A DNA stretch of 64,000 bases from Euphorbia lathyris (lineage: Eukaryota > Streptophyta > Magnoliopsida > Malpighiales > Euphorbiaceae), in the NCBI RefSeq assembly GCF_963576675.1, contig NC_088919.1, positions 47,514,501 to 47,578,500 of the forward strand, given 5' to 3'. Of this stretch, positions 54,901 through 64,000 are shown piece by piece (position 1 is the stretch's first letter; each line of letters starts with the position of its first letter). Position numbers and translations under genes: made by a program. The notes under the pieces were generated by a model that had not been told where the DNA came from, ran no database searches, and saw nothing but the letters and a program-made list of their open reading frames with translations.

Positions 54901-56480
54901 GATGTTAGTCTATATTAGCAGAGAGGAATAAGAATTTTATGCATATGACAATTTGCATTTCAAATTTGACTTGGTCTGGATAATCTACCCAGAATTGGAA
55001 GCTATGATTCAAGCATACATATGGAGCTGTGACAAGCAACATCTTCTCATTAGACGGTCAAAAGGAGCTCATCTCGTTATTCAAATAAGAAAAAAAAACG
55101 AATGAAAAAATGAGAGCATAAAAAAAAAACTTCAAGATTTGTGCAAAGACTTCAACAAGAGCACTTCAACAAGCATAATATCAAAAACGTTGGGGGCAAC
55201 AAGGTTGATCGCCGTAACATCAACATACACTCGTTCATGTTTGAACTGATACGAGTTGATAGTTGTGAAAAAGCAAAATTGGGGGCAATCACAGAAATGC
55301 CACCAATACAAGCCAGTGATTTCATCAACAAGATAGAATGTGAGTTGGGGGCAACCGAGACGATGTCACCAATAAAGAAAAGATTCAGAAAAATATCATG
55401 TTGAGACACGTGGAGCAATAGAAACCTTCTTGATCATTTGAACTTTTTGATGGTTTCATTATCTAAACCATTCTTCCCAAAAAATAATAAAAAAAACTAA
55501 AATGAAAAACAAAGTTCATACCAACATTCATCCTTTCCTCATAAACCTTGCTTTGAAAATGGTTTTATGCATTTGTTAAAAAGTCATGATCCTGAAAAAT
55601 ATGTGAAACGAATGGTCGACTTTTCTGGAATCACGGTCCCTCACAGAAAATGGGACATTGATGCACCACTTCAAATCATTCTTCATCTGGAAGCTTGCTA
55701 GGGGGCAACATGGCTAATTTCCTTGGCACCAGATCCATCAAACAAAGGTACCAGTAGTGCCTAAATTGAAAAAACAACGTTGGGGCATTATACCTTCCCA
55801 TGATACGAACAAAGAGATAAAATGGTTCGATACACACATAAGGAACCATAATCTTCAAGAGTATGGAGATTCAGAGCTTCCTCAAAGACAACAAGAAGTC
55901 AGAGGAACAAACTCGAGAATAAGTCAAAGAAAACCTGAAGCAGTCGAGGCCTTAAACCAGATGAAGTCAAGATCCCCAAGGAGTAGCGATGATCTCTTTT
56001 GGATTATACATTTTGAATGAGCCAAACAGATAAGAAAGCCATTCTCAAAAATACATAACATCTTTTATGGTGTTTTCAATAAAGGTTTTTAAACCATCCT
56101 TAAAAAAAATGAAAATAAAAAATCATGATACCCTTTTCTGCACTAAAAGCTTCAATTTTCTCAAAAGTTCATTTGCGAAAGTTCTTACTGAAATTAGAGT
56201 CGCAAAATATATCACATTTTCGCATCATTAAAAGCACGCATTTATAAGCATAAACATTACATGTGCCTTTCATGTGTGTAAATACATTTTGTCCTGCATA
56301 GCCACTGAGTTATTTTGCAGGAAAGCAATAAAAGCTAGGAAAGCGATCACCAATATCGTCCCAACAAAATTTGAAAAAAATCAAGAGCAAATGCAAAAGT
56401 GGATATGGAATGTCCGTGTGTAGAATTGCCTATTCACATCATTTTAACATTAATGGCAGAAGAGTCTGCAAAGTCATTCA
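51922..56480 (+). other. Non-coding interior of the Ogre-like element
   Basis: No gag, protease, RT or integrase in any frame; the longest open stretches are under 90 codons. Short internal repeats occur: GCCCGCTAGGTTGAAAACCC with a related copy 70 bp on (54595-54700), and TTGGGGGCAA three times (55187, 55278, 55345). 53960-54180 has A-rich runs. It is a long spacer that is probably only transcribed and packaged. Confidence 0.7.
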
Positions 56481-56486
56481 AAAGTA

Positions 56487-56935
56487 ACGGAGGATGCCCG
56501 TAAAAGTCATTCCGAACCAACGGAGGATGCCCGTAAAAGTCATTCAAAAGCAACGGAGGATGCCCGTAAAAGTCATTCCGAACCAACGGAGGATGCCCGT
56601 AAAAGTCATTCAAAAGCAACGGAGGATGCCCGTTAAACGTCATTCAAACTGGAGAATGCCCAGTCTCAGAGCCATTCAAAACTGTAGGGTGAACAGTCTC
56701 AAGTCATCCAAAACAAACGGAGGATGCCCATTAAACGTCATTCAAACTGGAGAATGCCCAGTCTCAGAGCCATTCAAAACTGTAGGGTGAACAGTCTCAA
56801 GTCATCCAAAACAAACGGAGGATGCCCGTTAAACGTCATTCAAACTGGAGAATGCCCGGTCTCAGAGTCATTCAAAACTGTAGGATGAACAGTCTCAAGT
56901 CATTCAAAACTGTAGAATGAACAGTCCCAAATAAT
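56487..56935 (+). repeat. 33-bp satellite-like monomers with hairpins, forming a 98-bp higher-order repeat
   Basis: First part (56487-56640): five monomers of 33 bp, alternating two tails (a 66-bp unit). Then a 98-bp unit of three monomer types occurs about three times. Monomer cores are ACGG-AGGATGC-CCGT, ACTGG-AGAATGC-CCAGT and ACTGT-AGGGTGA-ACAGT, each followed by a TCATTCAAA-like spacer. Tandem repeats in the 3' UTR of Ogre/Tat elements are known as seeds for satellite DNA. Confidence 0.9.
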
Positions 56936-56966
56936 TCAAAATTCGAGGATGTCAAATCCCATATCA

Positions 56967-57471
56967 GTTGCGGGGAGCTGCTCTAAACACTCACACACAA
57001 GTTGCGGGGAGCCGCTCTAAACACTCACACACAAGTTGCGGGGAGCCGCTCTAAAAACTCACATATCAGCTGCGGGGAGCCGCTCTAAACACTCACACAC
57101 AAGTTGCGGGGAGCCGCTCTAAAAACTCACATATCAGTTGTGGGGAGCTGCTCTAAACACTCACACACAAGTTGCGGGGAGCTGCTCTAAACACTCATAC
57201 ATAAGTTGCGGGGAGCCGCTCTAAATACTCCATATCGGTTGCGGGGAGCCGCTCTAAACACTCATACACAAGTTGCGGGGAGCCGCTCTAAACACTCATA
57301 CACAAGTTACGGGGAGCCGCTCTAAACACTCACATATCGGTTGCGGGGAGCCGCTCTAAACACTCATACACAAGTTGCGGGGAGCCGCTCTAAACACTCC
57401 ATATCGGTTGCGGGGAGCCGCTCTAAACACTCACATATCGGTTGCGGGGAGCCACTCTAAACAGTCACAAA
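56967..57471 (+). repeat. Fifteen-copy tandem repeat, 33-34 bp unit
   Basis: Unit GTTGCGGGGAGCCGCTCTAA followed by an ACACTCACACACAA or ACACTCACATATCG tail. The GCGG-GGAG-CCGC core can form a short hairpin; variants are mostly G-U compatible. Two tail types alternate irregularly. It lies directly before the 3' LTR. Confidence 0.95.
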
Positions 57472-57638
57472 CTAAAATCAAATCAACACGACTCAAGTCA
57501 GATCAACACAGATTGATCCGAACATTCAGGGAGTTTTACTAAACCTTTCATTGTTTTAAGTTTTTACTCTTTCGCTCAATAAAGTGCAAAAATGGCTATC
57601 TATTTGTACTTTGTATACTCCATTTCCAATGGAGATAT

Positions 57639-57653
57639 ACAAAGGGGGGCAGC
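57639..57653 (+). promoter_or_regulatory. Polypurine tract of the Ogre-like element
   Basis: ACAAAGGGGGGCAGC directly before the 3' LTR. Confidence 0.8.
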
Positions 57654-60347
57654 TGTAGATACCCATTTTTGTCCGGGACATTTTTATGCTTTAACTGACA
57701 ATGTTTGAAATTTCAACAAATTTATGTATTATATCAGAAATAAAGCATTTCATTCTTACATATGGTTTATTCGAGAAATGAGGCTTTTGTACACCAATTT
57801 GTTATATCTTAATACAATTACCAAGTCACATTCAAGATATAATTCTTTGGAACAAAAGTATCTTCCATCTTGCTATAAATTATATGTGAGATGTAATGTG
57901 TTGTTTGTGAATATAATTTTGAAATTGTTATATTTCAAATTATGATTATTAGTTAAACCCAATTTTTTGTTTAATAGTTAAGTTAATGTCGTGAATTTAA
58001 CTCTTTCATTTTATAATGTTCAAGAAATAGATATGGTTTTAGATATGATTTTTGTTAGGAGATTGTCTATTAAAGATAATTTTTACATAAAATCATATTT
58101 AAAACATAGTTTATTTTTGGAACCAGTTAATGATGAATGGATTAATATTCAAAAAATAAATTCTAATTATAAAAAAAATAATAAAACAAAAAATAAAATA
58201 AAATATTTTTATTAAGAAATAAAAATTAGTATTAACAAAAACTAATTCATTTACATCATTTGTTTTGCAGCTAAATATTTTCTCTCAATTAAGCTTCAAA
58301 GGAAAGAATTCAGAATTCAACTCTCCATACAAATTCAAAAATGGACAGCACCATGGGTTTTTTTATCCAAGAAAAAACCCCATTTTCAAGGCAAGAAAGA
58401 CAAAAACAAGAGGAGCCACTTTCAAGACCAAAGAGACAAAAACTCTTATTGGAAAGCAATATACCCTATTTTCAAGACAGAAGATGCAACTACTCATGCT
58501 TAAATGAAGCTATAAAGGGGGGTTGATGCTCATTTGGAAGGGGAGGCCAATTTGGAGAGAAGATTTTGGGCCGAATTTATTTAGAAAGGGAGAAGGCCAA
58601 ATTTTTAGAGAGTTTTAGGATGCTAGTTTTTAGAGAGTTTGATCAAAATTTAGAGAACATATTTTAGACAGAAATTGGGAGAAGATTTATGCAATAGTTG
58701 AATTCTAAAAGAATCTCTCAAGTCTTGTACTCTCCACATATTGAATACAAATTCATCTTTCTCAACTTGTTCTTCAAAGCTTTTGACTAAGGATTTTTAT
58801 TCCTGACTTATAGAAACAGTGATTAAAAGCACACATTATACATTTTGCTTTTAACATGATCTGATTCTGTAAGTTTTAAATAAAAGTCTATTAGACCTCA
58901 GCTCATTTAAATACTTATCTATTTATTATATTTTTAATTTCTGATCTATATACTATACTAACATTATTATTACTTTCAGTTTATGCTAACCATCTATTAT
59001 TTGTATTTGTGCTAACCATTCAATATTTCTTGTTAACTTATTAACATTATACGAATTTGTATTTATATATTGTTCTTATATCTCACCCATCTGTTTTTAT
59101 TTTTTCTTCCTCAAGACCTTTTTACCATCTTTTGTACAGATTACACAAAGGATAAAAATAAAAACAAAAATAAAAATAAATTAATAACACTAATCTAATC
59201 TAATTAATATATATATATATGAGCTTTTCCATTTTTGCCCCCTCTTAGAAATCGGCAGCACCGGTCACGGGAAATCGTCTTCCGTCAAACAGATCTAAAC
59301 CAAAATCACTAAAACGTATTTCTCTCCTTATACCTTTGTAATCCTCATCGGAGTTTGAACGATTCGTTTGTTCACGCTTCCGGTCACTGGAGTATCAAAT
59401 CTGAATACAAAAAAAAAACGAATAAAGTTTCTATTAAAAAAACGAAGATCGTGAAACTGATACTTGAAGAAATAAAAAAAACGAACTAACCTTAACGCCG
59501 GTGGGCGGACCTCTAGGATGAACGATGCAGCCGCGACGAAGACGGCGGTCTGCTTGGGCGAAGCGGAGCAAACGATGATGAACACCGGACTCGACTGCAA
59601 TTCAGACAGCAGCAAACGGCAAGTCGTGACGAGTCTTAGGCAACGACAGCTCGACTAAGGCGGTGAACGGTAGTCGGCCGTATGGCTGCTGCTCCTCTCT
59701 TTCACGGAACCAAAGACGGAGAGAAGGCTAGCGAAAGCTGAGGCAGGCTGAAAACATAAGACGGTTACCCATGCTAGGTGAATAGATGAAGACTGACGGA
59801 GGTCCACGACGCCGGTTGTGGCAGTGTAGTGGCCGGTCATGGCTGCTATGTTTCGAAAAATGAGAGCAGAAGAAGAAGGTGTACAGTGGAGGCTAGGGTT
59901 TTCTAATTTAAGTTATGGAGAAAAAGTTTAATTTATATCCTAAATTAAGGGTAGGGCTAATAATAGTCATCTGATCAAACTTAATCAGATGGCTGATATT
60001 AATCCTGAAATTGGAAGTGGGCTTTCTTTCTTTAAAATGAAATTGGTTTCTTAGAGTCAAATTTCAGCCATCCATTTTAATTACCCAATTCTAATTGGTA
60101 AATAATTTGGTTAGATTCAATTAATAATTCTTATTAGCTTAACCTAGTTGAATTAAAAACACTTACGTTAATTAGCTAGTTATTTCTATATTTTTTTTTT
60201 GTAATGTAATCATTATGTACTAATTTATCTTTTTTTAAACATTATTTTGATCGCTGAATAATGATCTATGTCTCGATCACTGGATAGTGATTCATATCCC
60301 AACAAATGGATAGTAACCCGTATAAACAAATGATAAATAATCGATAG
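57654..60347 (+). repeat. 3' LTR of the Ogre-like element, truncated
   Basis: Matches 48713-51409 with few differences (for example a shorter AT run at 59208-59220). It stops inside the palindrome-rich part at TCGATA, where sequence equivalent to the copia-2 gag start begins. Confidence 0.92.
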
Positions 60348-61320
60348 TGATTTTAAGAGTGTGTGTTTAAACAAAACCTGAGAGTGAGAAAGAGTAAACG
60401 TACGTCATTCATTTGCTTTAAAGTATAACAATCTAAAATTATAGGCCTTTTAATTTATTTCAGATTGCTCCCACTATTTTGCCAAATTAATAGCCCTCCA
60501 TATTAATTCGAAGAATTTCACAAATCCTTTAGTGAGCTAGGATCCTAACTCATGAGATTTCGCCTTGAGTTTACTCAACAAGCTAGTCTCATTCATTAGG
60601 TAGATTCATATGATCAATCACATCTCTAATGTGATTCCTAGGTTATTGGGTTACTAACCACATTAGTAACTAATATGCTATTCATATTAATCCCAACCAT
60701 CTTGCACATTAGTTTATGATAACATGAGTTTACTCATCCAATTATCATAATCTAATTTAAGTATTACCCCATATTCATGAAAGAACGATTTTCGATAATT
60801 CAGGTGTTACCATAAGATCCCGAGCTTGAGTTTACTCAACAACCCAAAGGCCCCCAGTACTGCCGGCTGAATTATAATATTAGGGAGGGGCAACCGATTT
60901 TAATAACTTGCTTATTTACTTAACTTTTAATGAGGGATTTTATTTTAGGTCTCATAATCTAACTTAGTCTTGATTTGCTTTAGCATACATCAGACACATA
61001 CATTCACATACATTGGCGTTATGGACATATCATCTAAATTATTCTGTCGAGCCAGAGACGGAATAAAAGGGCAAACCTAAGGAAATACTAACTATTACAT
61101 ATTTCTCTTTAGGTCCTCCGTCTTCTCCATGGCGCCTTGAAATTACATATTAATTTCTATACTACTAAAGAAAACTTCAACTGAATTGAAGGGAATTAGA
61201 TGAGAGGAGAAATTACAATAGATAGTAGATAGGCAGGACTCGCAGGCCCTATTTCAAAAATACCAAAAGACTAAAAGAGGGTCCAAATATGTCCATAACT
61301 CCAAACATGCATAGACTCAA

Positions 61321-62342
61321 CAACAACAACAACAACAACAAAGCCTTAGTCCCGAAATGATTCGGGGTCGGCTAACATGAACCATCATATAAAACCGTGA
61401 AAATCAAGTCGTGTCAGCGACACAGATTCGCTCCCTCCACTCCGTCCTATCCACTACCATATTTTCCTCAATTCCCAATAAACTCATATCACTCTCGATC
61501 ACCCTCCTCCAAGTTTGCTTAGGTCTTCCCCTACCCCTCACCACTACATCCCTTTGCCACTCTTCGGTTCTCCTAACCGGCGCATCAAGCGCTCTACGTC
61601 TCACATGGCCAAACCACCTTAGTCGGTTTTCTCTCATTTTATTCTCAATAGATGTAACCCCTACTTTTGTCCTAATTATTTCATTACGCACCCGGTCCTT
61701 TCTCGTGTGACCACACATCCATCTCAACATACGCATCTCCGCCACCGACATCTTATGGATGTGGCAGTGTTTCACTGCCCAACACTCCGTACCATATAAC
61801 AATGCTGGTCTAATTGCCTTCCGGTAGAATTTTCCCTTCAATCTATTAGGCATGCCGGGATCACAAAGGAAACCCGTAGCACTCTTCCACTTCGACCAAC
61901 CAGCTTTAATCCTATGGGCAACATCTCCATCTACTTCTCCATCCGTTTGGATAATAGATCCTAAATACCGGAAGCAATCCGAGGCCTGAACAACTCTCCC
62001 ATCTAGGGTGATTGTCCCTGCCTCCCTACTCCTACGGCCGCTAAACTTACACTCCAAATATTCTGTCTTACTTCGACTCAACTTAAAGCCTCTAGATTCT
62101 AGAGTTTGCCTCCATAGTTCCAACTTCATCTCCACTCCTTCTTTCGTCTCATCAACCAACACAATATCATCTGCAAACAGCATGCACCATGGTATACCAT
62201 CTTGAAGTGAACTTGTTAGTTCATCCATAACGATGGCAAAAAGAAATGGGCTTAGTGCGGAACCTTGATGCACTCCAATCGTAATAGGAAACTCTTCAGT
62301 TTTCCCAACACTAGTACGTACACTCGTGCATACTCCCTCATA
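61321..62342 (-). mobile_element. RTE-type LINE, 5'-truncated
   Basis: The 3' end on the minus strand is a (TTG)n run (61321-61340 in plus sense CAA repeats), the typical plant RTE tail. A 20-bp TSD lies at 61301-61320 and 62343-62362. It is absent at the matching position in unit 1 (44160), so it inserted after the duplication. Confidence 0.95.
61404..62342 (-). pseudogene. RTE reverse transcriptase, C-terminal half
   Basis: An open frame of about 310 codons on the minus strand. Motifs are [34 protein letters not shown] (catalytic Asp pair present), [54 protein letters not shown] and [12 protein letters not shown]. The endonuclease and first RT motifs are missing through 5' truncation, so it is inactive though its frame is open. 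Confidence 0.93.
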
Positions 62343-62705
62343 CCAAACATGCATAGACTCAATTAAATAAATTTAATTGGTTGATTACATAACTATCTTA
62401 TGTAATATTTATGTTAACAAATTAACTTTCATCCAATTTTACTTCTAATAGTTTCGTATCCTTTTATATTAAACTTTTAGGTTAATATAACTATACAAAA
62501 CTTTAATTATGCATGTTCCAATTATTTAGATTTTAATTCATTTAACATTTTGATTTACAAATTGGTAAAACAAACTTTTAAACAAATTTTCATTCGATAA
62601 TCAAGAACAGAAAACTATCAATTTCTGAAATATATATATATTCAAATATAAAACGATTTTAAACCATTTAAAATCAAGTGGGTATCGGGCCGGGCCCGAG
62701 AGTGG

Positions 62706-62846
62706 GCCGCTGCCGATTGGCAGTGGCCCTTAGGGCGCGCGGGACGCCGCTGTCTTGCGGCAGTGGCGCCCCAGCGCCGCACGCAGCTGCTGCCGCGAGG
62801 CAGCAGCCGCGCGCGACAGCGGCCAGTCGCGCCGCGAGGCGCGACT
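62706..62846 (-). repeat. Hairpin array, second copy
   Basis: Hairpins at 62706-62727, 62746-62767, 62786-62807 and 62825-62846, with the same spacing as in unit 1. The fourth stem is perfect here (AGTCGCGCC/GGCGCGACT); the second has a C to T that leaves a U-G pair. Confidence 0.85.
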
Positions 62847-62901
62847 TGGGCTGCTGTCGCGTTATTATTATTTTTTTTTATATAAATATATATATATCAG
62901 G

Positions 62902-64000
62902 TTTTTTTTTTGAATCAAACAGAAAAGGCATTAATGTGCCAAATTTTGACAAAATTGTAACAATGAAACAGAAACAGAACTCGGTAATAAATTAAAAAAA
63001 GAAGGGCAAGTGGATAAACGAGAAGACTGTACTAACACATGTGCCATCCCATTCGCTTGCTGCCGTATCCATTTGACTGAGTAAGAGTCATTTGATATTA
63101 GAATTGATCGTATTTCAACAATTCTATCCCCAAATTCAGAATCGTCAACAGAGCTAGAATTTATTGCATCAATCACTTGTTTAGCATCGGACTCGAATAC
63201 CACATTCCTTATTCCATCAGCTTCTAACCACTGCATAGCCTGTAATAGAGCTTCAACCTCACATTCTCGTGTTGTTGGACAGTACAACAATCCCGCACAC
63301 CTTCCTATTACAAACTGCCCATTTGCATCTCGTACTGCTGCTCCCATCCCTGCACGCCCATCATCGTTAAAACATGCGGCATCAACACCACACGAGAGAA
63401 ATCCTTCTGGTGGCGTATGCCACTCCGTGCAAACATCATATGAAATATTTCCTTCTGATGTATTTCCAATCTGTTGTTCTCTCGTACCAGTCCGATTCCT
63501 CAAGGCATTAGCTTCTGTCTAATCTTTCAATACAGTGCAAGCTTGAGTCACTATTTGATCTGTTGTGCGAATCTCATACTGCCAAAGACGAATATTTCTT
63601 ACTTTCCATAAACTCCAGAGGTGCATCAAAAATGTTTTCACAATTTGTTCCGGGGTTGCTCTAATCATATTATGAAACCATGCTGCCAAGTTCTCAGCCA
63701 CCGCCGCCTCTGCATTAATTCGTTCCAGAAGTCCCGCCTTCTGTCACACTCTTATAGCTCCTGCACATTCAATAAACAGATGCCATCCATCCTCCCAAGG
63801 TTCATTACATATCACGCAATTACTACATACATGTAACCCGCGGAATTGCAAATTTACCCGTGTTGGAAGACAATTACGCGCTAATTGCCAGCCAAAGTGT
63901 CGGACCTTGTGTGGAATTTTAGCATACCACAATTTTTTCCAGGCTCCCTGAACATGAAACCTCTCTCCCGCTTCCAACTTTGTAGCCAGTCGGTAAGCGC
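62902..64000 (-). pseudogene. LINE ORF2 3' end, second copy
   Basis: Copy of 44701-45797. RNase H is in one frame here (63503-62931: DAACFNDDGRAGMGAAV, TTRECEVEALLQAMQWL, VFESDAKQVIDAINSS). Stops at 63519-63521 and near 63744 interrupt the upstream zf-RVT region, which still shows CSNCVICNEPWEDGWHLF. It runs off the window end. Confidence 0.92.

Larger units (their letters stand above)
48713..60347 (+). mobile_element. Ogre-like, non-coding LTR element with giant LTRs (LARD-type)
   Basis: LTRs start TGTAGATACCCATTTTTGTC at 48713 and 57654. The primer site matches tRNA-Arg, and the 3' purine tract AAAGGGGGGCAG precedes the second LTR. The 5' LTR is about 3.2 kb; the 3' LTR is cut at 60347, lacking its last 0.5 kb. 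The 5.75-kb interior has no gag or pol. Large LTRs, a tRNA-Arg primer and tandem repeats in the 3' UTR are features of Ogre/Tat elements, so this is probably a non-autonomous derivative. Confidence 0.88.
60348..64000. repeat. Start of the second unit of a 17.2-kb tandem duplication
   Basis: Collinear with 43187-45797 in the same orientation, apart from the RTE insertion (61321-62342 plus its TSD). The first 970 bp differ at only a few positions (for example 43390/60551, 43546/60706). It contains the copia-2 leader, the hairpin block and the LINE with the same insertion boundary, so it is one copied segment and not independent insertions. Confidence 0.9.

Noticed and set aside
56434..56790. 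Repetitive peptides such as FYGHPPLL or RRMPVKVI encoded by the 33-bp array
   Set aside because: A 33-bp period is a multiple of three, so any frame without a stop stays open. Only part of the array fits, and the pattern is better explained as non-coding hairpin monomers.
56487..57471. CRISPR-like regular repeat array
   Set aside because: This is a plant nuclear genome. Units are tandem without unique spacers and lie in an LTR-element 3' UTR.

Overview
The window is nuclear DNA from a flowering plant, probably a eudicot. The evidence is a plant-type cytosolic ribosomal protein L12 gene with telo-box and Site II promoter motifs, scrambled fragments of plastid genes, and plant retrotransposon lineages: a Sirevirus-like Ty1/copia element, a Tat-type Ty3/gypsy element with a second RNase H, an Ogre-like giant-LTR derivative, plant L1 and RTE LINEs, and Mutator-type MITEs. 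I cannot name the species. The only convincing host gene is RPL12 (677-1177, minus strand); nearly everything else is transposon, organelle-derived or decayed DNA.

Layout. 1-1380: RPL12 and its promoter. 1391-2010: small tandem duplications and a 5'-truncated LINE tail with a 17-bp target-site duplication (TSD). 2311-6000: a decayed hAT-like MITE split by a 3.4-kb non-autonomous LTR element (2376-5766, TSD GTTGA). 6646-7190: a Mutator-type MITE (TSD TTAAATATA). 8080-9873: a mosaic of plastid pieces (petB, psbC, rrn16, clpP, trnD-GUC, rpoA) joined in non-plastid order. 10100-10582: another long-TIR MITE. 11232-16742: a dead L1 LINE bounded by a 10-bp TSD. 16842-17319: a MITE (TSD TTTATAATA). 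17611-18272: an inverted ORF1 fragment of the same LINE family. 18569-20040: further MITE-like and hairpin DNA.

20047 to the end is a set of nested insertions. A Tat-type gypsy element starts at about 20047. Its gag is split by a reversed solo LTR (21421-22755, TSD GACTG). Its polymerase is split by an 11.3-kb Sirevirus-like copia element (24957-36290, TSD GTCTT). Its integrase is cut by a second copia element on the minus strand (37392 onward). That element carries an L1 LINE in its leader (44701-47920, 12-bp TSD), and its 5' LTR is cut by an Ogre-like non-coding element (from 48713) with LTRs of about 3.2 kb and 3' tandem repeats. At 60347/60348 the sequence jumps back to the equivalent of 43187, so 43187-60347 appears to be one 17.2-kb unit of a tandem duplication whose second unit runs off the window end. 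The second unit has since received an RTE LINE (61321-62342, 20-bp TSD).

Three signals stand out. (1) Short stem-loops recur in regular arrays in the non-coding parts of unrelated elements: four hairpins about 40 bp apart in the copia-2 leader, 33-bp satellite monomers with co-varying stems around a conserved 7-nt loop in the Ogre-like 3' UTR, 18-bp palindromes in the Ogre-like LTR, and GC-rich palindromes in the first LTR element. (2) The third ORF of the Sirevirus-like element has its own TATA box, leader and good start context, basic nuclear-type clusters and no obvious membrane segment. (3) That same element is saturated with a short GCTGAGT/GCTGACC motif.
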